Shown: positions 1 to 11,850, counted from the first letter of the stretch. The stretch: DNA of 64,000 bases from Aristolochia californica (GCA_029961685.1 JARWKL010000007.1:6034708-6098707); one strand, 5' to 3'. Program-made: numbers and translations. The notes: generated from the sequence alone by a model not told the origin.

Positions 1-605
1 GCCAGTTTATGGAATGTTCTCGAAAAGTACACTTAGAAGTTGTACAAAGAATTTTGACGTAGTTGAAATGAGTACCAAGAAAAAAGTTTTTTCTTTAGAC
101 CTAACAATCATATGAAGATAGTGGTTTTCTCTGATACAGACTATGCAGGGTCCAAACAGGACAAAAAATCAACCTCTGGATACTGTGTCTTCATAGGAGG
201 AAATTTGGTTTGTTGGCGAAGTAAAAAACAGAATGTTGTAGCCTGGTTTAGTGCAAAAGTTGAATACAGGGCGATGGTTCACACAGTAAGCGAGTTGATG
301 TGGGTTAGGTTAATCTCACGAGAGTTGGTTTTCAACCAGGATGAGTCGATGAGCATGTTTTTTTTATAATCAGGTTGCGATCATTATTGCAATTAACCCA
401 GTTTTCCATGAGAGGACTAAATATATAGAAGTGGATTACCACTTCGTTCGAAATGTGATAATGAAAAAAGAGGTAGTAACTCCGTTTGTTCGGTCTAGAG
501 ATCAGTTGGGAGATGTCTTCACCAAGGCCCTTGGTAAGTAAAAATTTATATTATTATGCAACAAGTTGGGACTCCTGGATATATACGCTCCAACTTGAAG
601 GGAAG
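1..605 (+). mobile_element. Ty1/copia 3' end: RNase H remnant (truncated by window edge)
   Basis: The conceptual translation carries copia RNase H landmarks in order: SDTDYAGSKQDKKSTSGY, a degenerate AEYRAM-like motif, a DNQ-like site, and then TKYIEVDYHFVR and the LGDVFTKAL tail. The frame breaks at the T-run near 357-366, where one extra T puts a stop at 367-369; the downstream RNase H residues continue in another frame. The copy is therefore dead. A purine-rich stretch (gaagggaag) just before 606 fits a polypurine tract next to the 3' LTR. The 5' part of the element lies outside the window. Confidence 0.85.
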
Positions 606-1060
606 TGTTAGAAAATACACTCAGGGAGGGGTATTTTGGTTATTTACCATTTCAGTGGATAATTTTCTTTATATAATCTTGTTCTGCATGTTAAATTATA
701 TTAGTGGTTAAATTTTTATTTACATAGGATGTGTAGTTAGGGAGATATAAGAAGATTAAGATTTATTAAGTGTATATGGGCACTTTTGTAATTTGTAACC
801 CAAAACACCTATTTAAGAAGTCTGGGAATTTGTGCACGGTTCCCAACAAAACCTTTTAGGCGCTTTAGAATTTCTTTAACTCTTTTCTCCTTTTTCTCTC
901 AATTGTCTCCTTTTCCTTCACCCAAATCTTGATTTTTACGATATAATTTTGGTCTTTGGCTCAGTAGCCACATAGTATGATTTATTAGTGTAAGGTCTTA
1001 CTGTCAAGTCTCACCAGGTATAATAAGGGTATTGTGATTGTATGTTTCTGTATTTGTAAT
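606..1060 (+). repeat. Probable 3' LTR of the copia remnant
   Basis: It begins TGTTAGAAAATACACTC right after the polypurine tract, as a copia LTR should. It holds a TATA-like tatttaag near 810 and a pyrimidine-rich stretch near 860-920. The 3' border is not defined, because no clear CA end or target duplication could be matched; 1060 is only an estimate. Confidence 0.5.
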
Positions 1061-1063
1061 CAA

Positions 1064-1592
1064 CATTCAGAAAGAAAAAAACCAAAGAACAAAAACCATA
1101 TACTTTGCTGCTGAAGAAAGGTTCTGTATACTATAAGAAATGATTGATGGAAATCTTTTGTAAAAGATTCTGATCAATAATAACCTATGAGAGAATCGCA
1201 AGCAAACACATGATTAAACAACCTATTCAAACCAAATAGTTTGAATATTTTATTACTTTTTACTTCAAAAAAGTATAAAAAATATATAGATTTATTTGAA
1301 AATTAGGATAAGTTACTGATGAAGTTTCCTGTAAATGTTGGCAAATTTTTTTTGTAAGTTCCTACTTGTTTCTAGTAAAATATTAGAAGTTAGTTTAAGT
1401 TCCCAAAATGGGTTTCAGGAAATGTTTTTTCTACCTTAGAAGAATTGCCAGTAACTGTAGTTGTGCTTGTCTTTGAATTCTGCTAGTTTCTTTGTCACAC
1501 TACTGAAAAAATCGGAGAAGATAACACATCCAATATGATTTCAATTTTCCTGGTAGAAGATGAATTCTATTTTGACCTCTATCACGTTTCAG
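1064..1592. other. Intron-like AT-rich sequence, no gene recognised
   Basis: This stretch lies between the copia LTR and the splice acceptor at 1591-1592. I see no conserved coding segment. The simplest reading is that it, and the copia insertion before it, sit in an intron of the gene whose last exon follows. Confidence 0.4.
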
Positions 1593-1955
1593 GGTGAGGA
1601 TGAATTCGGTGGTGTTGGGCAAAGGCTGGATAGCATGCCCTTTGAAGAACTAAGGTTGGAAGACATAGGGCCTTCAAAATTTGGTTTTGAGGTTGGTCAA
1701 GATTCAAACTCTCTTCCTGGACCGGAGTTGGGACAAGAGCTTGATTCGTCTGTACAATTTGAATGGGAAGCAGATATGGGAAAGATGGTGGAACCACAAC
1801 AGCTTACAAGCATTTGCGTTTGGTGTAGAGTAGAATTCAAACATGAAGGTGTCAACGTTGAGAATCAATCTGATTCAGTCGGCTTCATGTGTCCGACCTG
1901 CAAGGCAAAGATTTCTGGGCAGCTGACCATTTTGGATGGTGGCTCACCGATGTGA
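1593..1955 (+). CDS. Last exon of an unidentified zinc-ribbon protein
   Basis: An acceptor (tatcacgtttcag) precedes an open frame starting with codons for GEDEFGGVGQ and ending in TGA at 1953-1955, about 120 residues. Two CxxC knuckles (CVWC and CPTC, about 30 residues apart) near the C-terminus suggest a small C4 zinc-binding fold. The upstream part is acidic and rich in Glu and Gly. The exon has no obvious start codon of its own: the ATG at 1560 lies before the acceptor, so this is better read as a terminal exon whose earlier exons lie left of the window, with the copia element in the intervening intron. I do not recognise the family. Confidence 0.55.
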   Translation, partial: GEDEFGGVGQRLDSMPFEELRLEDIGPSKFGFEVGQDSNSLPGPELGQELDSSVQFEWEADMGKMVEPQQLTSICVWCRVEFKHEGVNVENQSDSVGFMCPTCKAKISGQLTILDGGSPM

Positions 1956-1999
1956 TCTAAGGTATCTGCTTGAAGTGATTCTTTGTCAACATGTAGCTA

Positions 2000-2870
2000 G
2001 ATGCTAATGAGATGTTTCATCACCTTGTATACTCTGCATTTCTTTCGAACACAAGTTATCATAATGAATGGCTGGAGCCTGTGTTAATGGTGTTTGAGGG
2101 TTCAATTCAATATCAACTTTTAAGTTCTACGGTGATTTATAAGGACCCACATTAAAAATTATTATTTGATGGCTCAAAGTAAAAGTTCGTTCGTATGAAT
2201 TTGCATCTAGGGATGACGATCGAATCGGGTCGGGTTTGGTTTGACGGGTGAACTGGACCTAACTTGACCTAAAAACCCCGGGTTCAGGTTTTGTGGATGA
2301 GGCAAGGATATGAAATAGGGTAGGGAAGGGGTGTGTATTGGTTGAGTTTAGGGTTTAGGGTTTAGGGTTTAGGTTTCAAGGTTTTTTTTTTTCAAGTTTT
2401 TGGCTTAGGGTTTCGATTTTAAGAAACCTGTCCCGACTTAACTCATGCCCACCCCTAATTACATCACATTATAGAGTAATAATAATTCTCTCACCCAAAT
2501 TCGAGACTTATCTCTGGAGCGTATAAATTCGGTCTAGCTTCGAAGCATAACCCGCTAAAATAGTTTAAACCTATGGTGCTAAAGTCTTTGATAACTTTAT
2601 AACCAATGTTAGTCTTTGTGACAACTCATGTGATTCATTATTATATTATTTTTTATAATCGTACTCATATTAGTTATGAGGGATTTATTTTACAAAAAAA
2701 AGAATTTTTAATTTTTATAATTTATTAAAAATGAAAATCTTCTTAATATAGCTGATCCAATATTTTAGAAATTTTATTTTAAAATTTAAAATTTCTAAAA
2801 AATGTCCTTTATCTTCTCTAGGGACAGTGGCCTCACCAGCATTAAAGAGAAAAACAAGCCATGGCTATGG
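2000..2870. other. Intergenic, with telomere-type repeat
   Basis: This spans the 3' flank of the zinc-ribbon exon to the upstream flank of the APRL gene. A degenerate G-rich segment (2215-2460) surrounds the telomere-type repeat, and the rest is AT-rich. No gene is recognised. Confidence 0.5.
2347..2373 (+). repeat. Interstitial plant telomere repeat (TTTAGGG)n
   Basis: Three perfect TTTAGGG units and a partial fourth are followed by degenerate TTTC/TTAGGG motifs up to about 2415. This is the Arabidopsis-type telomere unit. Such short arrays are common near plant promoters (telo-boxes) or mark repair patches. Confidence 0.8.
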
Positions 2871-3287
2871 TTTTAGGTTTGGGGCTCACACCTTCTGGCT
2901 ACGGTCCACCATGGCATGTTAGAGAGCCGCGCTTTACCAGGGCGCGTCTCCGCGGGGGGGAGTGCTAGCGTGCGCCTCAGCAAACTTCCACGCAGTTTCT
3001 GCCATTCTTCTACGCCCCCAGTGGGAAGAGAATCCCATCGCTTTCTCTGCCTTCCACATGAGCTTCCCCTTCTCTCTTTCTCCCCAAACAAGGAAAACAG
3101 GTAAAAACTGAAATGAAGTGAAACTAAATCCGCCATGACCGCCGAAGGCTCCAACGATCGAAAGCGCGGGGCTTTCTCCTCTCTTGTTCTCCGTTTCTCT
3201 TCCTTCCTCTTTCCCCCGCTGTCCCCCTACCCTTCGAATTAGGGTTTCGTTTCTCTCCTTTTTTTTCTTTGACTTTTTTTCTGTGGC

Positions 3288-5497
3288 ATGTTTTGCGGTC
3301 GTATGGCGACGGGAATCTGGGGGGCGGCTATTCTGGTCTTGCTGGCGATGAGCGGGACGTCTATGGCGGAATTTGGGAGTCTTCCGTCGCCTGCGAAAGT
3401 CTGCCCTGTGCTTTCTGTTTCCGATTTGGTGCTGCGATCTTGGGATTTATGTTTGATTTGGGATTCTTCTTCTCAAGGCGAATCAAATGGTGTTGTGGAG
3501 GTGAGTGTATTGGTGGTGTTGACTCCTTTTCGTTTTCCTTTTCTTATTTTTGAATTTATTTATCTGCATGTTTTGGTATTCCATGGAATGGATTGAGGGG
3601 TTTGGTTTTGCTATATCTTACTGGCATTTTCTGAGCTTTTTTTTCTTTTTAATTTTTGAATTCATTTGGGTTATCAGGAAAAAAAAAAAAAAAAGACGTC
3701 GGTTTGGTTGGTTTGAACTTTTCCTACTTTTTTTGCAAACCGTCCTTTTGGATAGATTGTATTAAGAGGTTCTTCAGTCTCCAGCTGCAAAACTGCCCTT
3801 CATGTTGGTTACATTTTGTTCTTTTGGTGGATGCCGCCGTCCCTCTCCCTTACTAATCATATGTTAGTGAAGGATTAAAATGAGTTCTGTTGACGTGATT
3901 TCCTTAAGCTGTACCACTGCTTATGGAACGAAGGTGCCAATCTCTGCTCCCTTTAGTGGGACGAAGGATGAGTGGTAGTCTGGGCAGACGAAAAGAGAAA
4001 ATAAATAGCATTTTCTTGGAGACAATACTGAAAATTGGAGGAATGAAAATTTGAAGCTGATGGAAGAGTATGTTTTGAATGCAAGTGTGGGAATGTCTGA
4101 TCTCTTATTTTTTGGCAGCCGGATTCAAATGTTATGGAGGTTATCTGTGTCTCTACAAGAAAATTATATCTTGAAGGATATATGAGTTCCTTTTGTTGAC
4201 ATTATACTACAACAAATCACTATTCTCCTAGTTGACCAGCATTGAGGCTGCAATATCTAGCAGACACATATATGGTGTCTTGTTTGACATTGATATCTTT
4301 ACACATAAATAATGATATTTTGGATTGATGTCACATGGGGCAAGAAGATTCTTGCTTCTTTTGGAAAGGGAAAAAATATTTTATTGTAGTAATGTTTATC
4401 CAGGATCAAGTATCTAATTCAAATGGCATCAGGGATTTCTAAATTTGCAAACACGTATACGAATACATGTATATTCATGTGATTTCAAAGTGGCATTGTT
4501 TCTTCTAACTCTTGCTAGTTGTGGGTTAAATAACCTTTTTTTTGTGTGTGTGTATGTGTGTGTGAAGGGGGATGAAGCTGCTCTGCTGAGAACATTGAAT
4601 CTGGTTAACAAGGACTACCGTTATGTGTCCGTGCTCTTTTATGCGTCATGGTGCCCTTTCTCTAAAATTTGTAGACCCAACTTTACTGTCTTATCTCTCT
4701 TGTTTCCTGGAATATACCATTTTGCAGTGGAAGAATCATCTCTCAGGCCAAGGTGTGATAATTCTTTTTTTCCCCATTATATCCCTAGTTTCTTGCAGGT
4801 TCTCATCCTAAAGTGGTCTTGTTTAAATTACAGCATCCTGTCAAAGTATGGAGTTCATGGTTTTCCTACACTTTTTCTCTTAAATTCTACAACAAGGGTG
4901 AGGTATCGTGGTTCTCGTACGCTAGATTCACTCATTGTCTTCTACAAAGATGTCACTGGTAGTATTCTCTTTGTACTATGTTCATTCTTTCAGTTTGTGC
5001 TTAAAGATCAGTTCGATAAATTCTGATTATTGACAATGTATTGAGTAGGTATGAAACCTGCATGGCTGGATATGAAAACCTTCAAGAAAGTTTGGGACCA
5101 CTTGAACACCACCAAACTTGAAGAGACTGAGCAGCAGGAGTTTTGCCCATTCTCATGGGCAAGATCTCCTGAAAAGTTGCTCCGACAAGAAACTTATCTC
5201 ATACTGGCCACTGTCTTTGTGCTCCTTAGGACTCTCCACTTTCTTTTCCCCACTCTTCTCTCCTGTGTCAATCTTGCCTGGAGGAGGCACATGCAGAACA
5301 CGAGTTTGATGAAATTGTGGGACCATCCGCAGGCATACATTGGGCAAGCAATGCAGGTCTTCAGCCAATTGAAGCCCTGCAAAACAAGCAACTTGCAAGG
5401 AGCCCTGAATGCTAAGGCATGGGCATCCAAGTCCTTGGCCTCAGTTTCAATAGGGGAAGCAGGTCCAAGCAGGACATGTTCAGGGAGTGATAGATGA
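3288..5497 (+). CDS. 5'-adenylylsulfate reductase-like (APRL) thioredoxin-fold protein
   Basis: Four exons join in phase: 3288-3500, 4568-4752, 4834-4958 and 5049-5497, giving about 323 residues (318 if the second ATG at 3303 is used). An N-terminal hydrophobic signal or anchor segment is followed by a thioredoxin-like domain with the motif [11 protein letters not shown] single Cys replaces the usual CxxC, which is typical of APRL proteins. The cis-Pro region reads [14 protein letters not shown]-terminal hydrophobic segment ([16 protein letters not shown], from exon 4) fits a membrane anchor. Family members are thought to be secretory-pathway/ER proteins and lack the sulfonucleotide reductase domain, so sulfate reduction activity is not implied. 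The junctions (Ser split AG/C, Gly split G/GT) restore the family sequence exactly. No lesions are seen; the gene looks functional. Closest recalled relatives are Arabidopsis APRL4-7. Confidence 0.88.
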
Positions 5498-6232
5498 TCG
5501 AATCTTGAAGGCCCCATTTGCAAGAAGATAAGTTTTATTAATCCAAACATCTGGGAAGGTACCCTAGTTTGTAAAGTTAAGGGATCAATTTATCTTTGGC
5601 AGGAGGTAGGTTATCGTCCCATTTCGTATGAGCATGCATTCCTGGGGCTAATCCATTTTGAGTGGAAGGTCAACAAGGTGTTTGGGCTGTTAAACCACTT
5701 CTAGCTTTCATAATGTTGTTTATATGGATATGCTATTCCAGTTTTTTAACCCATTCAGTTGAACAGTAGATAGAAGAAACTACTTTTCTTGCCATATATT
5801 TTTGCATGGATTTTGTTCTTGTAAAGTGTAGGTAGATTGTATTTGGTTGCAAAATCAGGGCCTATAACGATACACCCAGATACTTTTTTTTGTATTTTCT
5901 TTTGCAAGTTGAACTAATAAAATTCACCATTCTGGTCACGGATGTTATTGAGGTGTACAGGATGCAGATCACTTCACTCGAAGGTTCAATTCTATTTCTC
6001 TCAAGTCTTCACTGAATTTTCATATAAGGGCAAATGGATGTGGAGGAAAGGATTCTCTCCCCAGCTCACACAAGGAAAAAAAAAGTGCTCTCCACTGTTA
6101 GAACATTTACCGTTTACAAAATTACAAGCTTGACAACTAATATCTGTTTAAATATTTATTATTACAAGAAAAACAAGATTCAACATCTTTGGGATCATCT
6201 AACTAGGGAGCCTGCATCAATTGTTGGAACTA
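5498..6232. other. 3' UTR of APRL and intergenic
   Basis: The APRL 3' UTR probably runs to about 5930, where an AATAAAA signal lies near 5915. The rest is intergenic up to the reversed NSE3 relic. The open frames here show no family features. Confidence 0.5.
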
Positions 6233-7190
6233 TCAATCATCTTCGGCCGGTGTGACCTGTTTACTAGCAGTCTGCAGAAAGAACAAAATAAAGCTTTCAT
6301 ATTCATCAAACAAGGATAGCATCGGTGAGACAGGTCTGACTGACACGATGAAGCACGATGATATTACTAAGACAGGCCTGACTGCCTAAATAAACCTTTT
6401 GACATGGTAGGTTACTGGTACATCACTGACTAAATTGAAATTATGAGCAAAGGCTATTCCTTTGCTGATTACATTTACTTAGACAGAGATCCTTTTGTAG
6501 CTTTCAGCATTCACTAAGTGCAAGAAACTCGTTTCTTTAACCTTTTTTCTTCTAAGATTTGGAGACATTCTGCCTCCAATTTTATTTTTTCTTCACTGGA
6601 AAAGTTCTCTCTTTCCTGAGATTTTTCCCAGTTTCCTTTTTGGATATTCCCGGTTAATCAATAAGATACTCCCTGAAAAACACCTGTGACAAAAAATGCT
6701 GGACATGATGTGCATTGATAAGTAGCACAGGTAATATACCTACAGATATTTTCCCCCCAGCAACTTGTATAATGGCTATCACAGTAAATGTTAGACCAGT
6801 TTCTTGTGTATTCTCTTTATCCTCAATGAATTTTCTATTAACATCATTGGGTAAGAGACTTGTGATAACATATATCCTCTGTTGTACCTGAAACAAAACA
6901 ATTCGTGCAATTAGAGCAAAACCTAGACCAAGCAAATGACCACTTAAAAACACTCGAGCAACAGAGCAAACAAACAGAAAAATAGTCTATGCTCAATCTG
7001 CTGAGAAGCATGTTTCACTGTCAGTCTTCATTTATGATGTAAGAAGGGAGTGATCTTTTTGTGGTAATTCTTAGTTACCAATTGAACTAGTTCCTCCCAG
7101 AGTTTTTATGGCTTTTCAAAAGAATATACCGGATTACTTCTGCAACAAGCTTGTCTTTTTCCAGCCCAGGAAGTCAAGGCCAAGGCTATG
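6233..7190 (-). pseudogene. Decayed NSE3 / MAGE-domain gene (SMC5/6 complex subunit)
   Basis: Three pieces on the minus strand match plant NSE3. About 7185-7020 encodes EKDKLVAEVIRYILLKSHKNSG, then jumps frame to ELVQLVTKNYHK, and again to SLPSYIINE: a small deletion plus a one-base insertion. 6889-6741 has a clean acceptor and donor and encodes the MAGE core (YVITSLLPNDV, TGLTFTVIAIIQVAGGKI). 6271-6233 is a short terminal exon (TASKQVTPAEDD, stop). The exons for the second winged-helix half (the LWHHL / HPVFG region) are missing from 6272-6740. NSE3 is a kite subunit of the SMC5/6 DNA-repair complex. The frameshifts and lost exons make this a pseudogene; a working copy must lie elsewhere. 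Confidence 0.68.
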
Positions 7191-8680
7191 AGAGATTGTT
7201 TAGAACTTCAGTTTCAATTATGGACTCAGGAAAATTCAGTCCCACAAAATGATGAGACAAACATACTACACCTCTTCAGATATATTAAGTTGAGAGAACT
7301 CCTCACCAGAATATGCCATCCTTTACCAAAAAGCATACATTAGAAGTAAATTTTCCGATGATTCCGTCACAATAGTGAATAATTTATAGTCCTTCCACAC
7401 TAGCTTGAAGCAAAAAATATAATATAGACATACAGAAATCACTGCACCTGCAAAACCAATCTGAACCAGGGATCATGGCAGTCAAATACAAGAGATGCAT
7501 GCACATAAGAAATAGACAAGAGACATTCAAAGCACAACATCATGAAAATCAGCAATAGCCCAACTCTGCAGACTGGATTTATTGATTACATTTGAAGCCT
7601 TAAAGAAAATCAAGAACGACTACTACCATTTTGTTCTGAAAAAAGAAAGGCAATTCCTTTCTATACATTGACGCTCAGGTTTCTTCATTTTTTAGATTAG
7701 ACAACATTTTCAGCTACTCAAGATTCAAATGCTTACAGGAAGGTATTGAAACACAAGAAGACCACATACACAAGTAACTTACGAGATAAATGGGATTCTC
7801 TAAAGAGGACAAACCAGAAAAACCCATGTCTTTAATTCTCACAAGAATGGGAATAGCGATAAATACAATGATTTCTGAAAAATGGAGCTCTTCGCAAAAC
7901 ATAACGAAAATAAGATTGAAAAACTGAACAACCGAAGGGCTTCGGCACGACCCAAACAGAATTAATGTTCACCAAAATTAGCCTCCTAGAGAGGCAGTAC
8001 AAGAGAACTACATTACCAATCTTACCACTGTTTACGATAGCACAATCCACAGTATAGTGTCAACCGAAAAGAAAGACCTAAAGAGACAGAAACAAAAAGC
8101 AAGCACGGAACTTCTCTCGAGTAGTAGGGTTGGGGTAGATAGACACCTTACCTAGTACGGTTCTTCGTTTCGTTCCGTCACTTCAGTCAATCGATGGAGG
8201 CTTTTCAGCAGCGAAGATGGCACGGTCTCACTGGTTACTGCTGTTCGAGCCTTCCAGGGGGAGTTTCTTCGGTTCGCGTTGGAAAAAGAAATGCTGTTTC
8301 GTACATGTTTAACGACAAACCGCTTAAGAGTCCGAATAGACGACCCGCATCCATGAAGCTTGCATTCCAAATTATGAAGCTAAGTCAATCTTAATTGTAG
8401 GAGTACTTAATTTTTAATTTTTTATATTAAATATTAATTTAAATAAATAAAAATAATTATCTCATACATTTATATTGATGTTCATATGAGATTTTTTCTT
8501 TTTTTCTTTTTTTATTAAATTTAATAATTAAATTGAGCTAATGATGTTGTTTTAATTATAATGAAGCAATGAAATTCTAGTAAATATGACTTAGCTTTAT
8601 AATAAAGATGAAATTCTTGTTTTAATAGGTCCAAGGTCATTCTCCTTAATTATCCATGTTTTGACTGTTTTTTAACAATC
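7190..8680. other. Upstream flank of the NSE3 relic; no recognised gene
   Basis: Moderately GC sequence at 7900-8400 has a minus-strand frame (8370-8152) ending in a stop immediately before a GTAAGG donor-like site. It could be a leader exon of the NSE3 relic or chance. 8400-8680 is AT-rich. I do not support a protein here. Confidence 0.3.
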
Positions 8681-8890
8681 CCATTCACATGTGGGCTCTC
8701 TTTGCCACCTTGCATGTGGATATTTTGGGTGAATGTCCACGTATAAGACTTGCTCTAATACCATAAGAAATTTGGGTCCAGGGCTCATCCCAAATTGTGT
8801 CGCTTAGGTTGGGTTTGGTGCTCGAGTTAGACTCAAAGCAAGTCAAGAGCTGGTCCCAAAACCATGGGGGTAAGAGAGGTGTCACCCCTT
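8680..8890 (-). mobile_element. LTR/primer-binding-site junction remnant (old copia-like or TRIM)
   Basis: Read on the minus strand, a stretch ending in ..TTTCTTA is followed by TGGTATTAGAGC (complement of 8763-8752), close to the initiator-tRNA-Met primer site TGGTATCAGAGC that follows the 5' LTR of plant copia and TRIM elements. No second LTR or coding region is visible. Confidence 0.35.
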
Positions 8891-9545
8891 TTTAAAATAA
8901 AATCTAATAAAATAAAGAGTTTTAAAAGATATAAATCATAATTTTTTTTATTATGACCTACTATGCATATTACTTGAATTGTTTCTTATATTCTAATTTT
9001 AATATCTTATTTGAAAATTTAGTATTTGACATGTTGCATTTGGAAATATTACATGTAAGAACTCTATGTTTGAAAATCACCTATATTTTTTAATACAACA
9101 AAACTATGAACACTACCTCTAAAATTCTAATAAAAAGTTGTAAGTGAAAGGTACAAAAATTGCTCTTAAATGGGTCATGACAAACTCATTCAAGCCATGA
9201 TCATGTACTAAGTCAGAAAGCTCAAATCTGATCTCTGGTTTGATCACAAGTAGGTTTTTAGGGCATTCAAGTGGAGTTGGAAGCTGTAGATGGGCAAGGG
9301 CAAACCACCAGGACATCAAGTAAGGCAAATGCATAGGGTTGTTCGCTCTAAAATTGTAGAAATTTTGAGATGCACTTGTTTCTTTGCACCGAGAGAGAAT
9401 CACATTACCTGCAGTCAATATGAAAATGAACGGGATTATTCCTCACGGAAATGATGTAAAAGCTTCTTTTGCCGATTCAGAATCTTTATCTGAACTTGGA
9501 AATTGGATTGTGGCCGTGTCTTTATAGAAAGAAGGTTCTTCCGGA
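8890..9545. other. Intergenic AT-rich, nothing recognised
   Basis: Short frames only. A minus-strand open frame at 9418-9119 shows no family features. Confidence 0.4.
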
Positions 9546-9750
9546 TTCCTCCTGTGCTCCGATTTTAGTGACTTGTTCGTGCATCCAGAGAGATAAAAAA
9601 ATATGATTCTTCTTCATAGTGGGAATAGAATAAACCACCTTGTCTTAGGACTGAACTCCCCAGCAAGGTTTTTGAGGAACTGAACCAGGAACTCTCACCC
9701 AGTTTTCAGAAGAAAACCGGGAGCTTTGTTCGGCAAGGAGGAAGATGATC
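9545..9750 (+). pseudogene. Orphan metacaspase promoter/5' leader relic
   Basis: This block aligns with the upstream region of the metacaspase at 21641 (21434-21635). Shared strings include tgtgctcc(a/g)attttagtgac, agtgggaatagaataa and, further on, tctcaccca..ttcagaagaa..cc.ggagct. In the intact copy this lies directly before the start codon; here no finger or protease sequence follows. I infer a duplicated copy that lost its coding region. Confidence 0.5.
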
Positions 9751-10480
9751 TGACCACAGCCCAACCCTTGCTAGTAAAACCTCCCAGTTTTGAAAATGGC
9801 ATGAATGTTAGAAATTTGAGCACTAAACCCTTTTACTCAGCTAGTTATTTTTGGAATAGAATGGGTTTAAACTTGACATGCACGAGCTAATTTAAGTCCA
9901 AACTTATCAGTTTGTGGTCTATCAAGATCTGGACGTAAGAGGATATATTAACGTCGGTAAAAGGGATCGTATTTAAAAATATCTTAAGGTTTTATTAGTT
10001 CTTAAGGTTGAACAACGTCCCTTGAAGCCAAGAGATCATCTCCGAGAACAGCTAGCAATGAATCTTCATCGTCACCAACTTTCTGGGATTCCCAGTTCTG
10101 GAACAGTCAGAAGAACTTTCGGTGACGTCTTACACACTGCATTGAATGATTCTGTAGTTCTCACCAATTTCTTCAAAAACGATAATAAACTGGTGCGATT
10201 TCAAGACCGGTAGCGTTGCAAGCACGAAGACAATTATTGTTTTAGAAGTTGCCAACTTGCCATCCCTTATCTTTGATACCAAGCAGAAGATTTTGGATAT
10301 CTCCAGTTGGAAAAACTCTGATTACTATCATCCTTTCGTTTCCTGTGCTTTGTTCGAACCGATCAACTGGGTTAATTGACATCCTCTGGGGCGGAAAGTA
10401 TCCTATATTTGGTACGAGGATGCAACCGTCCAAGCTGGAAAGTGAAGAAAATTGACCCAGTGATGGGCATACTTCAATAA
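9750..10480. other. No clear gene; possible coding relic at 10191-10379
   Basis: A 62-codon frame at 10191-10379 (WCDFKTGSVASTKT... ending INWVN, stop) has a balanced composition unlike the neighbouring AT-rich DNA and may be a gene fragment. I do not recognise it, and no splice context is convincing. Confidence 0.3.
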
Positions 10481-11598
10481 CTAAACTAAAAGTGCCAGTT
10501 TCTTTATCCGATAAATGACGTCACTTTGAACTTATTTTGAAAAAAACCCCACTTTGACCAGTCTGTACAGTCAAAGGTGACATGTAATTTTTAACTGATT
10601 ACTTGTTGCCATATCATCAACACTATGAACTTATTTTTAAAAATACTCAACTTTGACCGGTCCGTTGTATATGTGTACAATTAAGGTGACATGTAATATT
10701 TAACTTACTTGTTGCCATATCATCAACACTACGTGAGTAGATAGATACATCGACTGCCACATTACCATTCTGACCCGTCAACAGCCAAATAAGATGCCAC
10801 ATCATTAAATGACAAAAAATTTGAATAATTTTTTTTATTTTAAAAATCAAATTTATGAATACACTTTTTATTACCTTATATTTAAAATAATAAATTATAA
10901 AAAAATATAATAAATAATTTTAAAAATTAACTCTTACCTATTTAACACCATTTATTATCTATTAAAATATTTATTAATTAAAAATATATGAAAATTCTAT
11001 ATTAGTGTTTAAAAATAAAATTTATCGTTACACTTTTATTATTTAATATTTTAAAAATAAAAAAGTATACTACTTAATTAAAAATATTACTAACATATTA
11101 TTGACTTCAAATTTTTATAAATAGAAAAAATCTTGCTCATACCCATTTATTATCAATTTAAAATATTTATAAATTGAAAATATTATATAAAAAAGTTATT
11201 TTAGAGTTTAAAAATATATATTTATTTGTACACTTGTTATAACCTTATTTATAAAATAATAAATTATTAAAAAATACTAATTAATTAAAAATCTTATAAC
11301 ACCTTTTATTATAGATTTAAAATATTTATTAACTAAAAAAATATTAAAATTTTATTTTAGAGTTTAAAAAATAAAAAAATCGGTACACTTTTTATTATGT
11401 TATATTTAAAATGATAAGTTATTAAAAAATATTACTCTTACCTATTTAATACTTTTATTATCAATTTAAAATATTTATTAATTAAAAAATGTTTTATTAA
11501 TTGAAAAAAATATTTTAGAGTTTAAAAATCAAATTTATCAATACACATTTTATTACCTTATACTTACAATAATAAGTAGGGATGGATGTAAAAGGAAT

Positions 11599-11850
11599 TT
11601 ATATATTAATAAATGATTTCTGCCTCTTCCTTCCTTTCGACAAGGACTTTGTAGTCAAATAACTATAATTACTAGTTTGGCTTCTCATTTTTGTATCGTG
11701 ATCTGAATTGGTGCTCTCTCGCTGCTTAAGTCTAATATCCTCACGAATTACTAAACGCCCATCAGAATCCATCTTTAGATCATTATCCACATCCAATTTT
11801 CGAAGGACCCATACGAACTTTTGATTGATTATTTCTAGATGGAGAGATCA
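11599..11850 (-). pseudogene. Possible captured RRP12-like gene fragment inside the Mutator-like element
   Basis: A minus-strand frame (about 65 codons from 11796, open a little upstream) reads LRKLDVDNDLKMDSDGRLVI, continuing REDIRLKQ, with a later NSDHDTKMRSQTS and a basic KGRKRQK. As I recall, the C-terminal part of plant RRP12-like ribosome-biogenesis proteins has the same order: an acidic stretch, D/E-GRL(I/V)IRE, a PDSD.RS-like segment and a basic KRRK cluster. It breaks after KS into AT-rich sequence. The identification rests on motif order from memory and needs a protein search. Confidence 0.4.

Noticed and set aside
3550..3856. Open frames just after the first APRL exon
   Set aside because: They lie in intron 1 (donor at 3501) and are low-complexity Phe/Lys runs from T- and A-rich sequence.
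8152..8394. Overlapping open frames on both strands near 8.2-8.4 kb
   Set aside because: No family features; the minus-strand frame stops right at a donor-like site and the plus-strand frame has no context.
10800..11580. CRISPR-like appearance of repeated AT-rich units
   Set aside because: Units are long, degenerate and contiguous without unique spacers, and the genome is plant nuclear; they are element-internal repeats.
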